Shown here piece by piece: positions 11,855 through 25,559 of a stretch of 51,080 bases of DNA. The notes under the pieces were generated by a model. That model worked only from the letters and a program-made list of their open reading frames with translations. It was not told the DNA's origin and made no database searches. The stretch comes from Methylococcaceae bacterium (lineage in GTDB: Bacteria; Pseudomonadota; Gammaproteobacteria; Methylococcales; Methylomonadaceae), in NCBI GenBank assembly GCA_029937975.1, contig JAPYOW010000002.1:1-51080 (forward strand), read 5' to 3'. The position numbers and the translations under genes were made by a program. The number at the start of each line of letters is the position of its first letter. Position 1 is the first letter of the stretch.

Positions 11855-12115
11855 CTAGTTTGAGCTACCTAAAACAGAAACCAACTTAAAGGTTTTGTTT
11901 TTGGATATTGGCCGACAGGAAGTAATCGAAACTACATCACCCTCTTTTGCCTGGTTGCTCTCATCATGTACCATGTATTTCGATGAACGTCTTATGTATT
12001 TACCATAAATTGGATGTTTCACCAATCGCTCAACTTTAACCGTAATAGATTTATCCATTTTATCGCTAGTAACCTTACCAGTCACTAAACGAATTTTTTC
12101 GTTATTTTCAGTCAT
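11855..12115 (-). CDS. rpsQ: 30S ribosomal protein S17
   Basis: [40 protein letters not shown]. Confidence 0.97.
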   Translation of the reverse strand: MTENNEKIRLVTGKVTSDKMDKSITVKVERLVKHPIYGKYIRRSSKYMVHDESNQAKEGDVVSITSCRPISKNKTFKLVSVLGSSN

Positions 12116-12117
12116 GC

Positions 12118-12312
12118 TTATGCACTCGCTATTTCATGTATTATTGTATGAATACGGGCAATGTCATGTCTTACCTTTTTCACCTGGTCAGGTTTGGCCA
12201 ATTGACCTGTGCCTTTTTGCATTCTCAAATTAAATTGTTCCCGTGACTTTTCAAGCAACAGGGTATTTAATTCTTCTACTGATTTTTGACGTAATTCATT
12301 TGCATTCATCAC
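12118..12312 (-). CDS. rpmC: 50S ribosomal protein L29
   Basis: [34 protein letters not shown]. Confidence 0.97.
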   Translation of the reverse strand: MMNANELRQKSVEELNTLLLEKSREQFNLRMQKGTGQLAKPDQVKKVRHDIARIHTIIHEIASA

Positions 12313-12722
12313 ATTATTGTCCGTGTTACAAAAGTTGTTTTAACCGGCAATTTAGCAGCTGCTAAAGTAAACGCTTCCCGGGCTAGTTCCTCAGATACAC
12401 CTTGGATTTCATACAACATAGTGCCTGGTTTTACCTGAGCTACCCAGAATTCTACACTACCTTTACCTTTACCCATTCTGACTTCAAGAGGTTTTTTGGT
12501 AATCGGCTTGTCAGGAAAGACTCTTATCCACATCTTTCCTGCTCTTTTAACGTGTCGACTAATTGTTCTACGTGCAGCCTCGATTTGACGCGCAGTTACG
12601 CGGCCACGAGTCATTGATTTCAATCCATACTCACCGAAACTTACCGATGATCCACGAACGGCAGTCCCATTGTTTCTGCCTTTATGCTGCTTTCGAAATT
12701 TTGTTCTTTTTGGTTGAAGCAT
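12309..12722 (-). CDS. rplP: 50S ribosomal protein L16
   Basis: [19 protein letters not shown]. Confidence 0.98.
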   Translation of the reverse strand: MLQPKRTKFRKQHKGRNNGTAVRGSSVSFGEYGLKSMTRGRVTARQIEAARRTISRHVKRAGKMWIRVFPDKPITKKPLEVRMGKGKGSVEFWVAQVKPGTMLYEIQGVSEELAREAFTLAAAKLPVKTTFVTRTIM

Positions 12723-12738
12723 TTTCTTGTCCCTTCAA

Positions 12739-13419
12739 CTATTTTCTAGTTTTAGATTTAGTTTTTTCAGATGCCGCCGTATGCGCATCCATATCGAATA
12801 CCTCACCTTTAAAAATCCAGACTTTAATGCCTATGATTCCGTAAGTAGTATTGGCTTCCGCTGTACCATAATCGATATCAGCGCGTAGTGTATGTAAAGG
12901 CACTCGTCCTTCACGATACCATTCTGCACGGGCTATTTCAGCACCATTCAAACGACCAGCAACATTGATTTTAACACCTTGCGCACCTAAACGCATGGTG
13001 TTAGTTACTGCGCGCTTCATAGCACGGCGATACATGATTCTTTTCTCTAATTGCTGAGCAATACCCGCTGCAACTAATTGAGCATCTAACTCAGGCTTTC
13101 TGATCTCTTCAACACTGATCTTGACCGGAACACCCATTATTTTTGAAACTTCTAATTTCAATTTATCGATGTCTTCGCCTTTTTTACCAATAACGATTCC
13201 AGGGCGTGCAGTATGAATAATAACCTGTGCATTACTAGCGGGTCTATTGATCTGAATTCTGCTAACAGATGCATGCGCTAATTTTTCTCTAATGTACTCA
13301 CGTACCTTTAAATCTTGAAGTAGGTATACAGGATAGTTTCGGCTATTTGCATACCATCTTGATGTCCAATCTTTTACGATACCAAGACGTATACCGGTTG
13401 GATGTACCTTTTGACCCAT
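12739..13419 (-). CDS. rpsC: 30S ribosomal protein S3
   Basis: [24 protein letters not shown]. Confidence 0.98.
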   Translation of the reverse strand: MGQKVHPTGIRLGIVKDWTSRWYANSRNYPVYLLQDLKVREYIREKLAHASVSRIQINRPASNAQVIIHTARPGIVIGKKGEDIDKLKLEVSKIMGVPVKISVEEIRKPELDAQLVAAGIAQQLEKRIMYRRAMKRAVTNTMRLGAQGVKINVAGRLNGAEIARAEWYREGRVPLHTLRADIDYGTAEANTTYGIIGIKVWIFKGEVFDMDAHTAASEKTKSKTRK

Positions 13420-13427
13420 GTTAATCC

Positions 13428-13763
13428 CTACTCGTATTCTGCGACTTTAACTGTTATATGACAGGTTCTTTTCAGGATGTGATTTGCACGTCCTTTTGCT
13501 CTTGCCCGAACCCTTTTCAACGTTGCACCTTCATTGATAAAAACTGTAGAAACAAACAATTCATCAATGTCTGCACTTTCATTATGCTCTGCATTGGCAA
13601 TGGCTGATTCTAAAATCTTAATCATGATTGCTGATGCTTTTTTAGTGCTGAATTTTAAGGTATTTAACGCCTTTTCTACAGGTAATCCACGTATCTGATC
13701 ACCTACCAGTCTGGCTTTTTGAGCTGATAGCGGAGCATTACTTAATTTTGCTGAAATTTCCAT
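13428..13763 (-). CDS. rplV: 50S ribosomal protein L22
   Basis: [24 protein letters not shown]. Confidence 0.98.
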   Translation of the reverse strand: MEISAKLSNAPLSAQKARLVGDQIRGLPVEKALNTLKFSTKKASAIMIKILESAIANAEHNESADIDELFVSTVFINEGATLKRVRARAKGRANHILKRTCHITVKVAEYE

Positions 13764-13767
13764 ACTA

Positions 13768-14043
13768 TCACCTTCTCGCTTTCTTATCGACTATATGGCC
13801 TCTATAGGTACGCGTCGGAGAAAACTCACCCAACTTGTGACCTACCATATTTTCAGATATTAAAACTGGCACATGTTGACGACCATTATGTACTGCAATG
13901 GTCAGACCTAACATGTCTGGACTAATCATAGATCTTCTTGACCAGGTTTTAATTGGTTTCCTACTATTACTGGCAACCGCTGCTTCAATTTTTTTAAGCA
14001 GATGATGATCAATAAAAGGACCTTTTTTAATTGAACGTGGCAC
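13768..14043 (-). CDS. rpsS: 30S ribosomal protein S19
   Basis: [20 protein letters not shown]. Confidence 0.98.
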   Translation of the reverse strand: MPRSIKKGPFIDHHLLKKIEAAVASNSRKPIKTWSRRSMISPDMLGLTIAVHNGRQHVPVLISENMVGHKLGEFSPTRTYRGHIVDKKARR

Positions 14044-14054
14044 TCTTATACCTC

Positions 14055-14882
14055 TTATTTTTTATTACGGCGTCTGACAATCATTTTATCAGTGCGTTTG
14101 TTGTTTCTAGTCTTATAACCTTTAGCAGGTGTTCCCCAAGGTGAAACAGGATGTCTACCCCCAGAGGTACGGCCTTCACCACCACCATGCGGATGATCCA
14201 CCGGGTTCATAGCAACACCACGCACAGTAGGTCTAATACCTCTATGCCTAGATGCTCCCGCTTTACCTAACGAAATCAGGTTATGTTCGGAGTTAGAAAC
14301 CTCACCAATAACCGCTTTACAATCCCCCAGAATCTTGCGCATTTCGCCTGAGCGAAGACGCAGTGTAACATGTGGACCGTCTTTAGCAACCAGTTGAGCT
14401 GAAGTGCCAGCACTACGAGCGATTTGCGCTCCTTTGCCAGGCTTCATTTCAACACAGTGTATCGTTGTACCCAATGGAATGTTGCGCAAAGGCATACAAT
14501 TCCCTGGTTTGATCGGCGTTGTTTCAGAAGAAATAATATCTTGCCCTACTTCTATTCCTGTAGGAGCTATTATATATTTTCTTTCGCCATCTTTAAACAA
14601 CAACAATGCAATATTTGCTGTTCTGTTAGGATCGTACTCGATCCTTTCCACGATAGCAGGGATATCTGTTTTGGTTCGTTTAAAATCAATAATTCGATAA
14701 TGTTGCTTATGCCCACCACCGATATGACGTGTTGTTATTCTGCCTTGATTGTTTCTACCGCCTGTTTTGCTTTTTTTCTCAAGCAACTGTGCAAATGGCT
14801 TACCTTTATGTAAGTCAGTATGCTTAACACGTATAACAAAACGTGAGCCTGGTGAGGTCGGTTTAGATTTTAGAATAGCCAT
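14055..14882 (-). CDS. rplB: 50S ribosomal protein L2
   Basis: [39 protein letters not shown]. Confidence 0.98.
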   Translation of the reverse strand: MAILKSKPTSPGSRFVIRVKHTDLHKGKPFAQLLEKKSKTGGRNNQGRITTRHIGGGHKQHYRIIDFKRTKTDIPAIVERIEYDPNRTANIALLLFKDGERKYIIAPTGIEVGQDIISSETTPIKPGNCMPLRNIPLGTTIHCVEMKPGKGAQIARSAGTSAQLVAKDGPHVTLRLRSGEMRKILGDCKAVIGEVSNSEHNLISLGKAGASRHRGIRPTVRGVAMNPVDHPHGGGEGRTSGGRHPVSPWGTPAKGYKTRNNKRTDKMIVRRRNKK

Positions 14883-14918
14883 TTGCTTTCTACCGTTATA
14901 TATAAAGTTTCTTTATTT

Positions 14919-15218
14919 TTATGCTGAAGCAAAATCAATATCATGACCGGCTTTAAGCTTAACATATGCTTTTTTCCAATCAGATCGTTTACCTAGCGAG
15001 CGACCAAAGCGTTTAACTTTACCTTTGACATTAAGAACTTGAACGGTTTCAACTTCTACTTCAAACATAAGCTCAACAGCTTTCTTTATTTCTAGTTTTG
15101 TAGCAACTGTCTGTACTTTAAATACAAAACGATTACTGTCTTCAGCGGCTATAGTACTTTTTTCAGATACAACCGGTGACAACAAGACATTGCTTAATTT
15201 ATTTTGCTCAATACTCAT
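14919..15218 (-). CDS. rplW: 50S ribosomal protein L23
   Basis: VLLSPVVSEKSTIAAEDSNRFVFKV. Confidence 0.97.
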   Translation of the reverse strand: MSIEQNKLSNVLLSPVVSEKSTIAAEDSNRFVFKVQTVATKLEIKKAVELMFEVEVETVQVLNVKGKVKRFGRSLGKRSDWKKAYVKLKAGHDIDFASA

Positions 15219-15835
15219 GCCAAACGCTCCTCAAGTTGCTTTATCGCTGAAGAAGTTGCAATGACTTTGTCCGCAGCAACCAAATCAACTGGATTGACGG
15301 CTGATACACTCACGACTTCAACATAAGGGATATTTCGTGATCCAAGTATTAAGTTATCAGTCAATTCATCCGTCACGATCAATACACGTTTAGCATCAAT
15401 GCCTGATAACTTGGCAATCATTTCTTTAGTCTTGGGTGTTTCAGGATGAATCTCGTTACTGACCACCAACCTGTCCTGACGCAATAACTCAGAAAATATT
15501 GAGCGGATTCCCACTTTATACATTTTCTTGTTTATTTTTTGCGTATACGAACGTGGCTGCGCTGCAAAAGTAACACCACCACTACGCCACAAAGGACTAC
15601 GTGAGGTACCGGCTCTAGCACGACCAGTTCCTTTTTGGTTCCAAGGCTTAGCGCCCCCACCACTCACGGCTGAACGATTTTTCTGAGCCACTGTTCCAGC
15701 TCTGGCACCGGCCAGATGTCTTACCACCAACTGATGAACTAAAGTTTCATTAAATTCCTGTCCAAAAACCTGCTCTGAAACATCAATTGCTCCAGCAGAG
15801 TCTTTGTCATTAACTGCAGGTATTTGCAAAGTCAT
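15215..15835 (-). CDS. rplD: 50S ribosomal protein L4
   Basis: KPWNQKGTGRARAGTSRSPLWRSGGVTFAAQPRSY. Confidence 0.98.
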   Translation of the reverse strand: MTLQIPAVNDKDSAGAIDVSEQVFGQEFNETLVHQLVVRHLAGARAGTVAQKNRSAVSGGGAKPWNQKGTGRARAGTSRSPLWRSGGVTFAAQPRSYTQKINKKMYKVGIRSIFSELLRQDRLVVSNEIHPETPKTKEMIAKLSGIDAKRVLIVTDELTDNLILGSRNIPYVEVVSVSAVNPVDLVAADKVIATSSAIKQLEERLA

Positions 15836-15838
15836 AAC

Positions 15839-16489
15839 CTAACCTTTATTCCGCATCTTCATGGCAGGTGTAATCACTACATCCCCACCTTTAGCACCTG
15901 GCACGGAGCCGGCTACTAAAATTAAATTTCTTTCGACATCAATGGAGTGAATTGTCAAATTCTGCACAGTTCTTTTCACTGCCCCCATATGTCCTGACAT
16001 TTTTTTCCCTTTGAAAACCCGACCCGGCGTTTGACACATACCAATGGATCCGTTAGATCTATGTGATATTGAGTTACCGTGAGTCGCATCCTGCATTCCA
16101 AAGTGGTGACGCTTTATTCCGCCTTGAAAACCTTTACCAATAGAGGTAGCTGATGCATCAACGGCCTGTCCTTCAACGAACACACTCAGACCAAGCTCTG
16201 AACCTGCAGACAAGTTTTCACCCTCGCCGTCATCCAGTCTGAACTCATGCAAGGCATACCCTGCAGTAACATTAGCTGCTGCATAATGCCCCGCCATTGC
16301 CTTGTTAACTTTAGATGATTTTTTATCACCCACTGCAATCTGAACCGCACGATAACCATCGCGATCAACATTTTTAACCTGTACAACTCTATTAGAATTA
16401 ACTTCTAATACAGTAACAGATACTGCTGTACCATCTTCTTTGAAGATTCGGGTCATACCACATTTACGACCAATAAGACCTATTGACAT
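15839..16489 (-). CDS. rplC: 50S ribosomal protein L3
   Basis: [42 protein letters not shown]. Confidence 0.98.
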   Translation of the reverse strand: MSIGLIGRKCGMTRIFKEDGTAVSVTVLEVNSNRVVQVKNVDRDGYRAVQIAVGDKKSSKVNKAMAGHYAAANVTAGYALHEFRLDDGEGENLSAGSELGLSVFVEGQAVDASATSIGKGFQGGIKRHHFGMQDATHGNSISHRSNGSIGMCQTPGRVFKGKKMSGHMGAVKRTVQNLTIHSIDVERNLILVAGSVPGAKGGDVVITPAMKMRNKG

Positions 16490-16510
16490 CTGTCAATTCC
16501 TCGCACTTAA

Positions 16511-16822
16511 TTATTGAAGTTTAATCTGAACATCAACCCCAGAAGCAAGATCTAATTTCATCAATGCATCTACAGTTTTGTCGGTTGGCTCAACTATATC
16601 CAACAATCTTTTATAGGTTCTTAACTCATATTGATCTCTGGCATCTTTATTAACATGCGGTGAAATCAATATGGTAAAGCGTTCTTTTTTAGTTGGCAAA
16701 GGAATGGGACCCATTACCTGGGCACCCGTTCTTTTTGCTGTTTCAACTATCTCACTTGAAGACTGATCAATCAGTTTATGATCAAATGCTTTCAAGCGTA
16801 TTCTAATAGTTTGGTTAGCCAT
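16511..16822 (-). CDS. rpsJ: 30S ribosomal protein S10
   Basis: [39 protein letters not shown]. Confidence 0.98.
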   Translation of the reverse strand: MANQTIRIRLKAFDHKLIDQSSSEIVETAKRTGAQVMGPIPLPTKKERFTILISPHVNKDARDQYELRTYKRLLDIVEPTDKTVDALMKLDLASGVDVQIKLQ

Positions 16823-16827
16823 TTATA

Positions 16828-18048
16828 TTACTCGACGATTGTAGCAACAACACCCGCACCTACTGTGCGGCCACCTTCACGTACTGCGAAACGTAAACCT
16901 TCTTCCATCGCAATAGGGTTGATCAATGTCACTTCCACAGTCACATTATCACCCGGCATTACCATTTCCACGCCATCACCAAGCTCAACTGCGCCCGTAA
17001 TGTCAGTTGTTCTAAAGTAAAACTGAGGGCGATATCCGTTAAAGAATGGTGTGTGGCGTCCACCTTCATCTTTTGACAAGACGTAGATTTCAGCTGTAAA
17101 TTTTGAATGAGGATTAACCGAACCTGGGTGAGCCAATACTTGACCACGCTCAACTTCTTCACGCTTGGTACCACGTAATAAAACACCTACGTTATCTCCA
17201 GCTTCACCTTGATCCAGCAATTTACGGAACATTTCCACACCCGTACAAACTGTTTTAGCAGTGTCTTTAATGCCGATGATTTCAAGTTCCTCACCCACTT
17301 TAACCACACCACGTTCAATACGTCCGGTTACAACCGTACCACGACCTGAAATTGAGAACACATCTTCAACAGGCATAATGAATGCGCCATCAATTGCACG
17401 CTCAGGCAGAGGAATATATGAATCTAAAGCCTCTACTAATTTCATTACAGAAGGAACACCTACTATACTGGTATCACCTTCCAATGCTTTCAGTGCAGAA
17501 CCAACAATAATTGGTGTATCATCACCAGGAAATTCGTATTGGTCTAATAGCTCACGCAATTCCATCTCGACCAACTCGATCATTTCATCATATTCTTCCG
17601 TGCCTAAACCACCACAATCATCAGCAAGAATATCTGCTTTGTTTAGAAACACTATTATATATGGAACACCTACTTGTTTAGATAACAAGATGTGCTCTCT
17701 TGTTTGAGGCATAGGACCATCAGTCGCACCACAAACCAAAATCGCGCCGTCCATTTGAGCAGCACCAGTAATCATGTTTTTCACATAATCGGCGTGACCT
17801 GGACAGTCAACGTGTGCATAGTGACGATTTGCTGATTCATACTCCACGTGCGATGTTGCAATGGTAATACCACGCTCACGCTCTTCCGGTGCATTATCAA
17901 TTTCGTCAAATGCCTTAACTTCTCCACCCATAGCCTCTGCCATTACTTTAGTCAAAGCCGCAGTCAGGGTGGTCTTACCATGGTCAACGTGGCCAATAGT
18001 ACCTACGTTGACATGGGGTTTTGTTCTTTGAAATTTTTCTTTAGCCAT
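16828..18048 (-). CDS. tuf: Elongation factor Tu (406 aa, with insertion after NKAD)
   Basis: [22 protein letters not shown]; position after fusA; see finding on insertion. Confidence 0.98.
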   Translation of the reverse strand: MAKEKFQRTKPHVNVGTIGHVDHGKTTLTAALTKVMAEAMGGEVKAFDEIDNAPEERERGITIATSHVEYESANRHYAHVDCPGHADYVKNMITGAAQMDGAILVCGATDGPMPQTREHILLSKQVGVPYIIVFLNKADILADDCGGLGTEEYDEMIELVEMELRELLDQYEFPGDDTPIIVGSALKALEGDTSIVGVPSVMKLVEALDSYIPLPERAIDGAFIMPVEDVFSISGRGTVVTGRIERGVVKVGEELEIIGIKDTAKTVCTGVEMFRKLLDQGEAGDNVGVLLRGTKREEVERGQVLAHPGSVNPHSKFTAEIYVLSKDEGGRHTPFFNGYRPQFYFRTTDITGAVELGDGVEMVMPGDNVTVEVTLINPIAMEEGLRFAVREGGRTVGAGVVATIVE

Positions 18049-18078
18049 GGGTCAATACCTTTATAGTCTCTACTTAAT

Positions 18079-20172
18079 TTAAACTTTACCAATAATAGCT
18101 TCCGTAACACTTGCAGGTGCTTCGCTATATTTTTTAAACTGCATACTGTATGTTGCCCGCCCTTGAGTTGCCGAACGTAAATCAGTTGCATAACCAAACA
18201 TTTCAGCCAACGGAACCTCGCAATCTATTGCAGTCCCAACCGGCGAATCATCCATCCCTAGAACAATTCCGCGACGTCGATTGATGTCGCCAACAACATC
18301 CCCCATATAGTTCTGGGGAGTCACCACTTCAACCTTCATAATAGGTTCAAGTAACACAGGATTTGCAGTTTTGGCCCCATCCCTAAAGCCTATAGATCCT
18401 GCTATTTTGAAAGCCATTTCATTCGAATCGACATCATGATACGAACCATCGAATAAACTAACTTTTACATCAACAACTGGAAAGCCGCCTAACACACCGC
18501 TTTCCATTTGCTCTTGAATTCCTTGGTCGATAGCCGGGATATATTCTTTTGGAATCGCACCCGCTACCACTTCATTGACAAACTCGTAACCAGCCCCTTC
18601 TTCCTTAGGCTCTATTCGCAAACAGACATGACCATATTGGCCTCGACCCCCGGTTTGCTTGATGAATTTCCCTTCACACTTAACGGTTTGTTTAATTGTT
18701 TCTTTATAGGCGACTTGCGGATCACCTACATTTGCCATCACATCGAATTCTCTTCGCATGCGATCAATAATTATCTCAAGATGTAACTCACCCATTCCTG
18801 AAATAATGGTTTGGCCGGAATCTTCATCACCTTCTACCTTAAATGATGGATCCTCTTGCGCCAGTCTATTCAACGCTTTACTTAGCTTATCCTGATCCGC
18901 TAGTGTTTTCGGTTCTACCGCAACTGAAATCACCGGATCTGGAAAGCTCATTCTTTCCAATACAATAGTATCTTTAAGGTCGCACAGGGTATCACCTGTA
19001 ACAACACTCTTAAGCCCTATTGCTGCAGCTATATCGCCCGCCCTGACTTCCTTCACTTCCTCACGGCTATTGGCATGCATCTGAACAATACGTCCTACCC
19101 GTTCTCGCTTGCCTTTGTTCGAGTTATAAACTACCTCGCCCGCACGTAACGTCCCAGAATACACTCTAAAAAACGTTAAGGTCCCAACAAAAGGGTCCGT
19201 GGCAATCTTAAAAGCCAGCGCAGAAAAAGGTTCATCGTCATCTGCGTTTCTTAACTTTTCATCTTCGGATGCTTCAGCAAGCCCGCGAACAGAGCCTACA
19301 TCTGTCGGCGCAGGCAAATATTCTATAACACCATCCAATAAACTTTGAACACCTTTGTTTTTGAAGGCAGAGCCACAAAAAGCCGGGGTTATTTTATTTG
19401 CCAGCACTTGCGACCGAATTGCACCTCTGATTTCATCATCTGTCAAAACACCCTCTTCCAGGTATTTCTCCATTAATTCATCATCTGCATCCGCTGCATT
19501 TTCCAGTAAATTTTCTCGCCAATGCTCAGCTGTAGCAAGCAAATCCGCAGGAATCTCCTTTTCTTCAAAGGCCACCCCCATATTACCGGACTCCCAATAC
19601 ACAGCCTTCATTTTGATGAGATCAACGATCCCTACAAAACTGTCCTCTGCGCCTATTGGCAGCTGCATCGGCACAGGGTTAGCCCCTAAGCGTGTTTTTA
19701 TCTGCTCGAGCACACGAAAATAATCGGCGCCCGTGCGATCCATCTTGTTCACAAAAACGACTCGCGGAACCTTATACTTGTTCGCCTGCCTCCAAACCGT
19801 TTCTGACTGAGGCTCAACACCTCCCACGGCACAAAAAACAGCGCAGGCACCATCTAAAACCCGCAGAGATCTTTCAACCTCGATAGTAAAGTCCACATGC
19901 CCCGGCGTATCAATAATGTTAATCCGATGCAGTGGAAACTGCCCGAACATTCCACGCCAAAAACAGGTTGTGGCAGCCGCAGTAATAGTTATCCCTCTTT
20001 CCTGCTCCTGCTCCATCCAATCCATGGTTGCCGCACCGTCATGCACTTCTCCAATCTTATGAGAAACACCGGTGTAATACAGTATCCTTTCCGTGGTAGT
20101 GGTCTTGCCCGCATCTATATGCGCCATGATTCCTATATTTCGATAACGAGCAATAGGTGTTTTGCGCGACAC
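18079..20172 (-). CDS. fusA: Elongation factor G
   Basis: [26 protein letters not shown]. Confidence 0.98.
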   Translation of the reverse strand: MSRKTPIARYRNIGIMAHIDAGKTTTTERILYYTGVSHKIGEVHDGAATMDWMEQEQERGITITAAATTCFWRGMFGQFPLHRINIIDTPGHVDFTIEVERSLRVLDGACAVFCAVGGVEPQSETVWRQANKYKVPRVVFVNKMDRTGADYFRVLEQIKTRLGANPVPMQLPIGAEDSFVGIVDLIKMKAVYWESGNMGVAFEEKEIPADLLATAEHWRENLLENAADADDELMEKYLEEGVLTDDEIRGAIRSQVLANKITPAFCGSAFKNKGVQSLLDGVIEYLPAPTDVGSVRGLAEASEDEKLRNADDDEPFSALAFKIATDPFVGTLTFFRVYSGTLRAGEVVYNSNKGKRERVGRIVQMHANSREEVKEVRAGDIAAAIGLKSVVTGDTLCDLKDTIVLERMSFPDPVISVAVEPKTLADQDKLSKALNRLAQEDPSFKVEGDEDSGQTIISGMGELHLEIIIDRMRREFDVMANVGDPQVAYKETIKQTVKCEGKFIKQTGGRGQYGHVCLRIEPKEEGAGYEFVNEVVAGAIPKEYIPAIDQGIQEQMESGVLGGFPVVDVKVSLFDGSYHDVDSNEMAFKIAGSIGFRDGAKTANPVLLEPIMKVEVVTPQNYMGDVVGDINRRRGIVLGMDDSPVGTAIDCEVPLAEMFGYATDLRSATQGRATYSMQFKKYSEAPASVTEAIIGKV

Positions 20173-20200
20173 AGTTAATTCCTTTTAAAAAAAACTTAAA

Positions 20201-20674
<474 letters not shown>

Positions 20675-20696
20675 TCAAACTCCTCAATACTTTAGC

Positions 20697-21071
20697 TTAA
20701 GACTTAGGCTTTTTTGTTCCATATTTGGAACGCCCTGCTTTTCTTCCATCCACACCAGAAGTATCAAGACTTCCACGAACGACATGATAGCGAACACCTG
20801 GCAAATCCTTTACACGACCGCCTCTAATCAATACCACGGAATGTTCCTGTAAGTTATGGCCTTCACCGCCTATATAACTACTTACCTCATATCCGCTAGT
20901 AAGCCTGACTCTTGCCACCTTACGCATCGCCGAATTCGGTTTTTTAGGGGTTGTCGTATACACTCTCGTACACACACCTCGCCTTTGAGGGCATGCTTTT
21001 AAAGCAGGCACTTTGCTTTTTTCTATTTTTTTAGCACGAGGCCTACGGACCAACTGACTGATCGTTGCCAT
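20697..21071 (-). CDS. rpsL: 30S ribosomal protein S12
   Basis: [24 protein letters not shown]...[17 protein letters not shown]. Confidence 0.98.
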   Translation of the reverse strand: MATISQLVRRPRAKKIEKSKVPALKACPQRRGVCTRVYTTTPKKPNSAMRKVARVRLTSGYEVSSYIGGEGHNLQEHSVVLIRGGRVKDLPGVRYHVVRGSLDTSGVDGRKAGRSKYGTKKPKS

Positions 21072-21104
21072 ATCTTATTCACTCCGATATACAATTTTTT
21101 AATT

Positions 21105-21171
21105 GCCAGATAATAAAAGAACCGCTACACATAAATGTATAACGGCTCTTAATACTCATTTATTATCTGGC
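21105..21171 (-). promoter_or_regulatory. 67-nt nested stem-loop in the rpsL 5' leader
   Basis: Perfect 13-bp outer arms GCCAGATAATAAA/TTTATTATCTGGC enclosing a second imperfect stem AAGAACCGCTACA/TGTATAACGGCTCTT. Confidence 0.75.
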
Positions 21172-21199
21172 CCAAGCTATTAGCTCATGTGAGCCGTGT

Positions 21200-21228
21200 A
21201 TATTAACCCTTGAAAAATATTAAGTCAA
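21200..21228 (-). promoter_or_regulatory. Candidate sigma70 promoter for rpsL-rpsG-fusA-tuf
   Basis: Minus strand TTGACT-N17-TAATAT, just past the rpoC stop codon. Confidence 0.5.
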
Positions 21229-21243
21229 GAGTTTTTACACCAT

Positions 21244-24200
21244 TTACTCTGTATTCAATGCCTGCTTCAATGCTTCTTCAACATCCACAGTACTAATTTC
21301 AGAGGTACTACCTTTAGAAGACTTTTCTTTCTCAAGAAGCTTTCTTGCTTTACGCTTCTGATGATAAGCCAGACCCGTACCCGCCGGGATCAATCGACCT
21401 ACAATCACATTTTCTTTTAATCCATTCAGGCCATCACTAACCCCTCTGACTGCCGCATCCGTCAACACCCGCGTGGTTTCCTGAAAGGACGCTGCAGAAA
21501 TGAAGGATTCCGTCGCTAAAGAGGCTTTGGTAATACCTAATAAAACAGCTTCGTAACTGGCCGGTATTTTACCGTCATTTTCCATCTGTTTATTAACCTC
21601 ATTCACATACGCTCGCTCAACCTGCTCACCTTTAACAAAATCGGTTTCACCGGTCGCGGTAATGTCCACTTTTCTTAACATCTGCCTGATAATAGCTTCA
21701 ATATGCTTATCATTAATACCCACACCTTGTAAGCGATACACATCTTGAATTTCTTTTACCAGATAATCCGCCAGCTCCTCAACACCTCTTAATCGCAAGA
21801 TATCATGGGGGGTTAATTCACCTTCCGCAATGGTTTCACCCTTTTCAACAAACTCACCTTCGAAAACAGTAATATGACGCCATTTTGGAATCAGTGTTTC
21901 AAATAGCTCACCCTGAGTATCAGTAATCACGATTCTCTGCTTGCCTTTGGTTTCTTTACCAAAAGAAATCATACCCGTCGCTTCAGCTAAAATAGCAGGG
22001 TCTTTAGTTTTTCTTGCTTCAAACAAATCGGCTACCCGTGGCAAACCCCCGGTAATATCACGCGTCTTACTGGACTCTTGCGGGATTCTTGCCAAGACAT
22101 CACCCACTTTCACTTCACCGCCACTATTGATTCCGGCAATTGCGCCAGAGGGTAAAAAGTATTGTGCGGGAATTTCAGTTCCTGATAAATTAATCGCCTC
22201 ACCAGCCGGGTCAACTAGCTTAACCATAGGACGCAACTCTTTACCTGCCTGACTACGCTGTTTGGGATCAATAATAACTCGCGAGGTTAATCCGGTCACC
22301 TCATCAGATTGCTCTTGTACCGTAACGCCATCGATGAAGTCAATCAACTCTACAATACCCTCAACTTCTGTGACCACCGGATGTGTATGAGGATCCCAGG
22401 TAACAATGATATCACCGGTATTAACACTACTGCCTTCCGCGATGGTCAACTCAGAACCATAGGGTATTTTATAACGTTCACGCTCTCTTCCATAAGCATC
22501 CATGACACCCACTTCCCCTGAACGCGATACGGCTACAAGGTTTCCTTCCTTGTTAGTCACTGTTTTCAGATTGCTGAGCTTAATCGTGCCGGCAGATTTC
22601 ACCTGAACATTACTAATCGCAGCAGATCTAGACGCTGCACCCCCAATATGAAAAGTACGCATGGTCAGCTGTGTACCTGGCTCGCCAATAGACTGCGCCG
22701 CGATAACACCTACTGCTTCGCCTTGATTCACCAAATGTCCACGCCCCAAATCACGACCATAACATTTCGCACAAATCCCATGCCTTGCTTCACAAGTAAT
22801 AATGGAACGCACCAATAATCTATCGATACTATTATCTTCAAGCAAAGCCACCATGGTTTCATCAATCATGACGCCAGCAGGAATAATGACTTGCTCCTGC
22901 GCCTGGTCCATGACATCACCTATCACCACACGACCTAACACTCTTTCAGAGAGTGGCTCAACAACATCCCCCCCTTCAATAATAGGGGTCATGGTCAAAC
23001 CATCGCTGGTACCACAATCTTCATGTAACACCACCAGATCCTGAGCCACATCGACCAGTCTGCGTGTTAAATATCCTGAGTTTGCAGTTTTCAACGCGGT
23101 ATCAGCCAGTCCTTTACGCGCACCATGCGTGGAAATAAAGTACTGCAAGACATCCAGACCTTCACGGAAATTAGCCGTAATCGGTGTCTCAATAATGGAT
23201 CCATCCGGCTTAGCCATCAGGCCCCGCATTCCGGCTAATTGGCGAATCTGCGCAGCAGAACCCCTGGCGCCTGATTCGGCCATCATAAAGACGGAATTGA
23301 ATGATTTCTGCATGACTTTCTCTCCAGCCGCATTGACCGTCTCTTCTTCACCCAGCCCCTCCATCATCACTCTAGCAACTTGCTCATTAGCATGGGACCA
23401 GATATCAACAACTTTATTGTATCTTTCCCCATCAGTCACCAGTCCCGATGCATATTGCCCTTGAATTTCTTTGACTTCTGCTTCAGCAGCAGCAAGTATG
23501 CCAGCCTTCTTGGCCGGAATAACCATATCTTCAATACCAAAAGACACACCGGACCGAGTAGCATACTTGAAACCCAAATACATAATGCTATCCGCCAATA
23601 CCACGGTGACTTTATTGCCTAAATGACGATAGCTATAGTTAATTAACTTAGATATGTTCTTTTTAGTCATATCCACATTAACCACAGAAAAAGGCATGCC
23701 TTCAGGCATTTTGTCCCAGATCACCGCACGACCCACTGTGGTCTCATAGCGCTGAGTCGTTGAGGTTACCTCACCCGCTTCATTTTTAATATTTTCCGTC
23801 ACACGCAGCTGTATTTTGCTTTGTATCTCTACCGCTTTGCAATCCAGAGCTTTCATGACTTCATCAATGCCGACAAATATACTACCTTCGCCTTTTCCAT
23901 TCACTTTTTCACGACTCATATAATACAAACCCAGTACCACATCCTGTGAAGGGTTAATCACCGGTTCGCCATTGGCAGGTGATAAAATATTATTAGTCGC
24001 CATCATCAGCACTCTAGCTTCCAGCTGTGCTTCAATTGATAATGGAATATGAACTGCCATCTGATCGCCGTCAAAATCCGCATTGAATGCACTACAGACC
24101 AATGGATGCAGTTGAATTGCCTTACCTTCAATCAAGGTAGGCTCAAAAGACTGAATGCCGAGTCTATGCAATGTGGGCGCTCTATTTAACAAAATAGGAT

Positions 24201-25455
24201 GCTCACGAATTACTTCTTCTAGAATACCCCAAACTTCTGTACCCTCACGCTCAACCATTTTCTTTGCTGCTTTAATGGTTGTAGCGAGTCCACGAAATTG
24301 TAATTTACTAAAAATAAAAGGTTTGAACAGCTCCAGTGCCATTTTTTTAGGTAAACCACATTGATGTAACTTCAGTGTCGGCCCGACCACAATTACTGAT
24401 CGTCCGGAGTAATCAACTCGCTTACCTAACAGGTTTTGTCTGAAACGCCCCTGCTTACCTTTAATCATGTCCGCCAATGATTTTAGCGGTCTTCTGTTAG
24501 TTCCGGTAATCGCTCTGCCACGACGACCATTATCCAGCAACGCATCAACAGATTCCTGCAGCATACGCTTTTCGTTACGAACAATAATATCGGGCGCATT
24601 CAGATCCAGTAATCGTCTTAAACGATTATTTCTGTTAATCACCCGACGATACAAATCATTTAAATCTGAAGTTGCGAATCGACCACCATCCAAAGGAACT
24701 AAAGGACGTAGATCCGGTGGCAGTACCGGCAAAACAGTCATAATCATCCATTCAGGACGATTATTTGAAGCAACTAATGAATCAATAACCTTTAGTCGCT
24801 TAGAAAATTTCTTGATTTTGGTTTCAGAATTTGTGGCATTGATTTCTTCCTTAAGAGTAATGACTTCTTGTTTTAAATCAATACTTTTTAGTAGGTTTTC
24901 AATGGCCTCTGCGCCCATTTTGGCAACAAATTCATCGCCATGCTCTTCTGTCGCATCTAAAAACTCATCGTCTGTTAATAACTGCCCACGCTCTAATGTG
25001 GTCATGCCCGGGTCTAATACCACAAACGATTCAAAATACAAAACACGTTCTATACCGCGCAAAGTCATATCCAGTAACAAGGCAATTCTGGAGGGTAATG
25101 ACTTCAAGAACCAGATATGAGCCACAGGGCTGGCTAGATCAATATGCCCCATCCGCTCACGTCTTACTTTAGAAATCGTAACTTCTACGCCACATTTTTC
25201 ACAAATAACACCGCGATGTTTGAGTCTTTTGTATTTTCCACACAAACATTCATAATCACTGACCGGGCCAAAAATCTTTGCACAAAACAAACCATCACGT
25301 TCTGGTTTAAAAGTACGGTAATTAATAGTTTCTGGTTTTTTAACTTCTCCATACGACCAGGAACGAATCATATTAGGCGATGACAAACCAATACGAATCC
25401 CATCAAAATCATCACTATGACCTTGACGCTTAAGAAAATTCATTAAATCTTTCAA
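21244..25455 (-). CDS. rpoC: DNA-directed RNA polymerase subunit beta'
   Basis: [16 protein letters not shown] catalytic motif; full-length 1403 aa. Confidence 0.99.
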   Translation of the reverse strand: MKDLMNFLKRQGHSDDFDGIRIGLSSPNMIRSWSYGEVKKPETINYRTFKPERDGLFCAKIFGPVSDYECLCGKYKRLKHRGVICEKCGVEVTISKVRRERMGHIDLASPVAHIWFLKSLPSRIALLLDMTLRGIERVLYFESFVVLDPGMTTLERGQLLTDDEFLDATEEHGDEFVAKMGAEAIENLLKSIDLKQEVITLKEEINATNSETKIKKFSKRLKVIDSLVASNNRPEWMIMTVLPVLPPDLRPLVPLDGGRFATSDLNDLYRRVINRNNRLRRLLDLNAPDIIVRNEKRMLQESVDALLDNGRRGRAITGTNRRPLKSLADMIKGKQGRFRQNLLGKRVDYSGRSVIVVGPTLKLHQCGLPKKMALELFKPFIFSKLQFRGLATTIKAAKKMVEREGTEVWGILEEVIREHPILLNRAPTLHRLGIQSFEPTLIEGKAIQLHPLVCSAFNADFDGDQMAVHIPLSIEAQLEARVLMMATNNILSPANGEPVINPSQDVVLGLYYMSREKVNGKGEGSIFVGIDEVMKALDCKAVEIQSKIQLRVTENIKNEAGEVTSTTQRYETTVGRAVIWDKMPEGMPFSVVNVDMTKKNISKLINYSYRHLGNKVTVVLADSIMYLGFKYATRSGVSFGIEDMVIPAKKAGILAAAEAEVKEIQGQYASGLVTDGERYNKVVDIWSHANEQVARVMMEGLGEEETVNAAGEKVMQKSFNSVFMMAESGARGSAAQIRQLAGMRGLMAKPDGSIIETPITANFREGLDVLQYFISTHGARKGLADTALKTANSGYLTRRLVDVAQDLVVLHEDCGTSDGLTMTPIIEGGDVVEPLSERVLGRVVIGDVMDQAQEQVIIPAGVMIDETMVALLEDNSIDRLLVRSIITCEARHGICAKCYGRDLGRGHLVNQGEAVGVIAAQSIGEPGTQLTMRTFHIGGAASRSAAISNVQVKSAGTIKLSNLKTVTNKEGNLVAVSRSGEVGVMDAYGRERERYKIPYGSELTIAEGSSVNTGDIIVTWDPHTHPVVTEVEGIVELIDFIDGVTVQEQSDEVTGLTSRVIIDPKQRSQAGKELRPMVKLVDPAGEAINLSGTEIPAQYFLPSGAIAGINSGGEVKVGDVLARIPQESSKTRDITGGLPRVADLFEARKTKDPAILAEATGMISFGKETKGKQRIVITDTQGELFETLIPKWRHITVFEGEFVEKGETIAEGELTPHDILRLRGVEELADYLVKEIQDVYRLQGVGINDKHIEAIIRQMLRKVDITATGETDFVKGEQVERAYVNEVNKQMENDGKIPASYEAVLLGITKASLATESFISAASFQETTRVLTDAAVRGVSDGLNGLKENVIVGRLIPAGTGLAYHQKRKARKLLEKEKSSKGSTSEISTVDVEEALKQALNTE

Positions 25456-25559
25456 GAGCTTATCCTCTTTTGTTTTTCTGGCTAACAGAATATGGCTACA
25501 AGGGGGAACCGTGTAACTAACCGGCTATCCCCCACTTAATAGATGGCTTACTTAAACTT

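Noticed and set aside
20697-21071. Possible streptomycin-resistance substitution in rpsL
   Set aside because: TPKKPNSA and [10 protein letters not shown] segments look wild type.
25456-25559. GGGGGA/TCCCCC pairing in the rpoB-rpoC gap
   Set aside because: Short stem with a ~20-nt loop; not strong enough to call a regulatory element.
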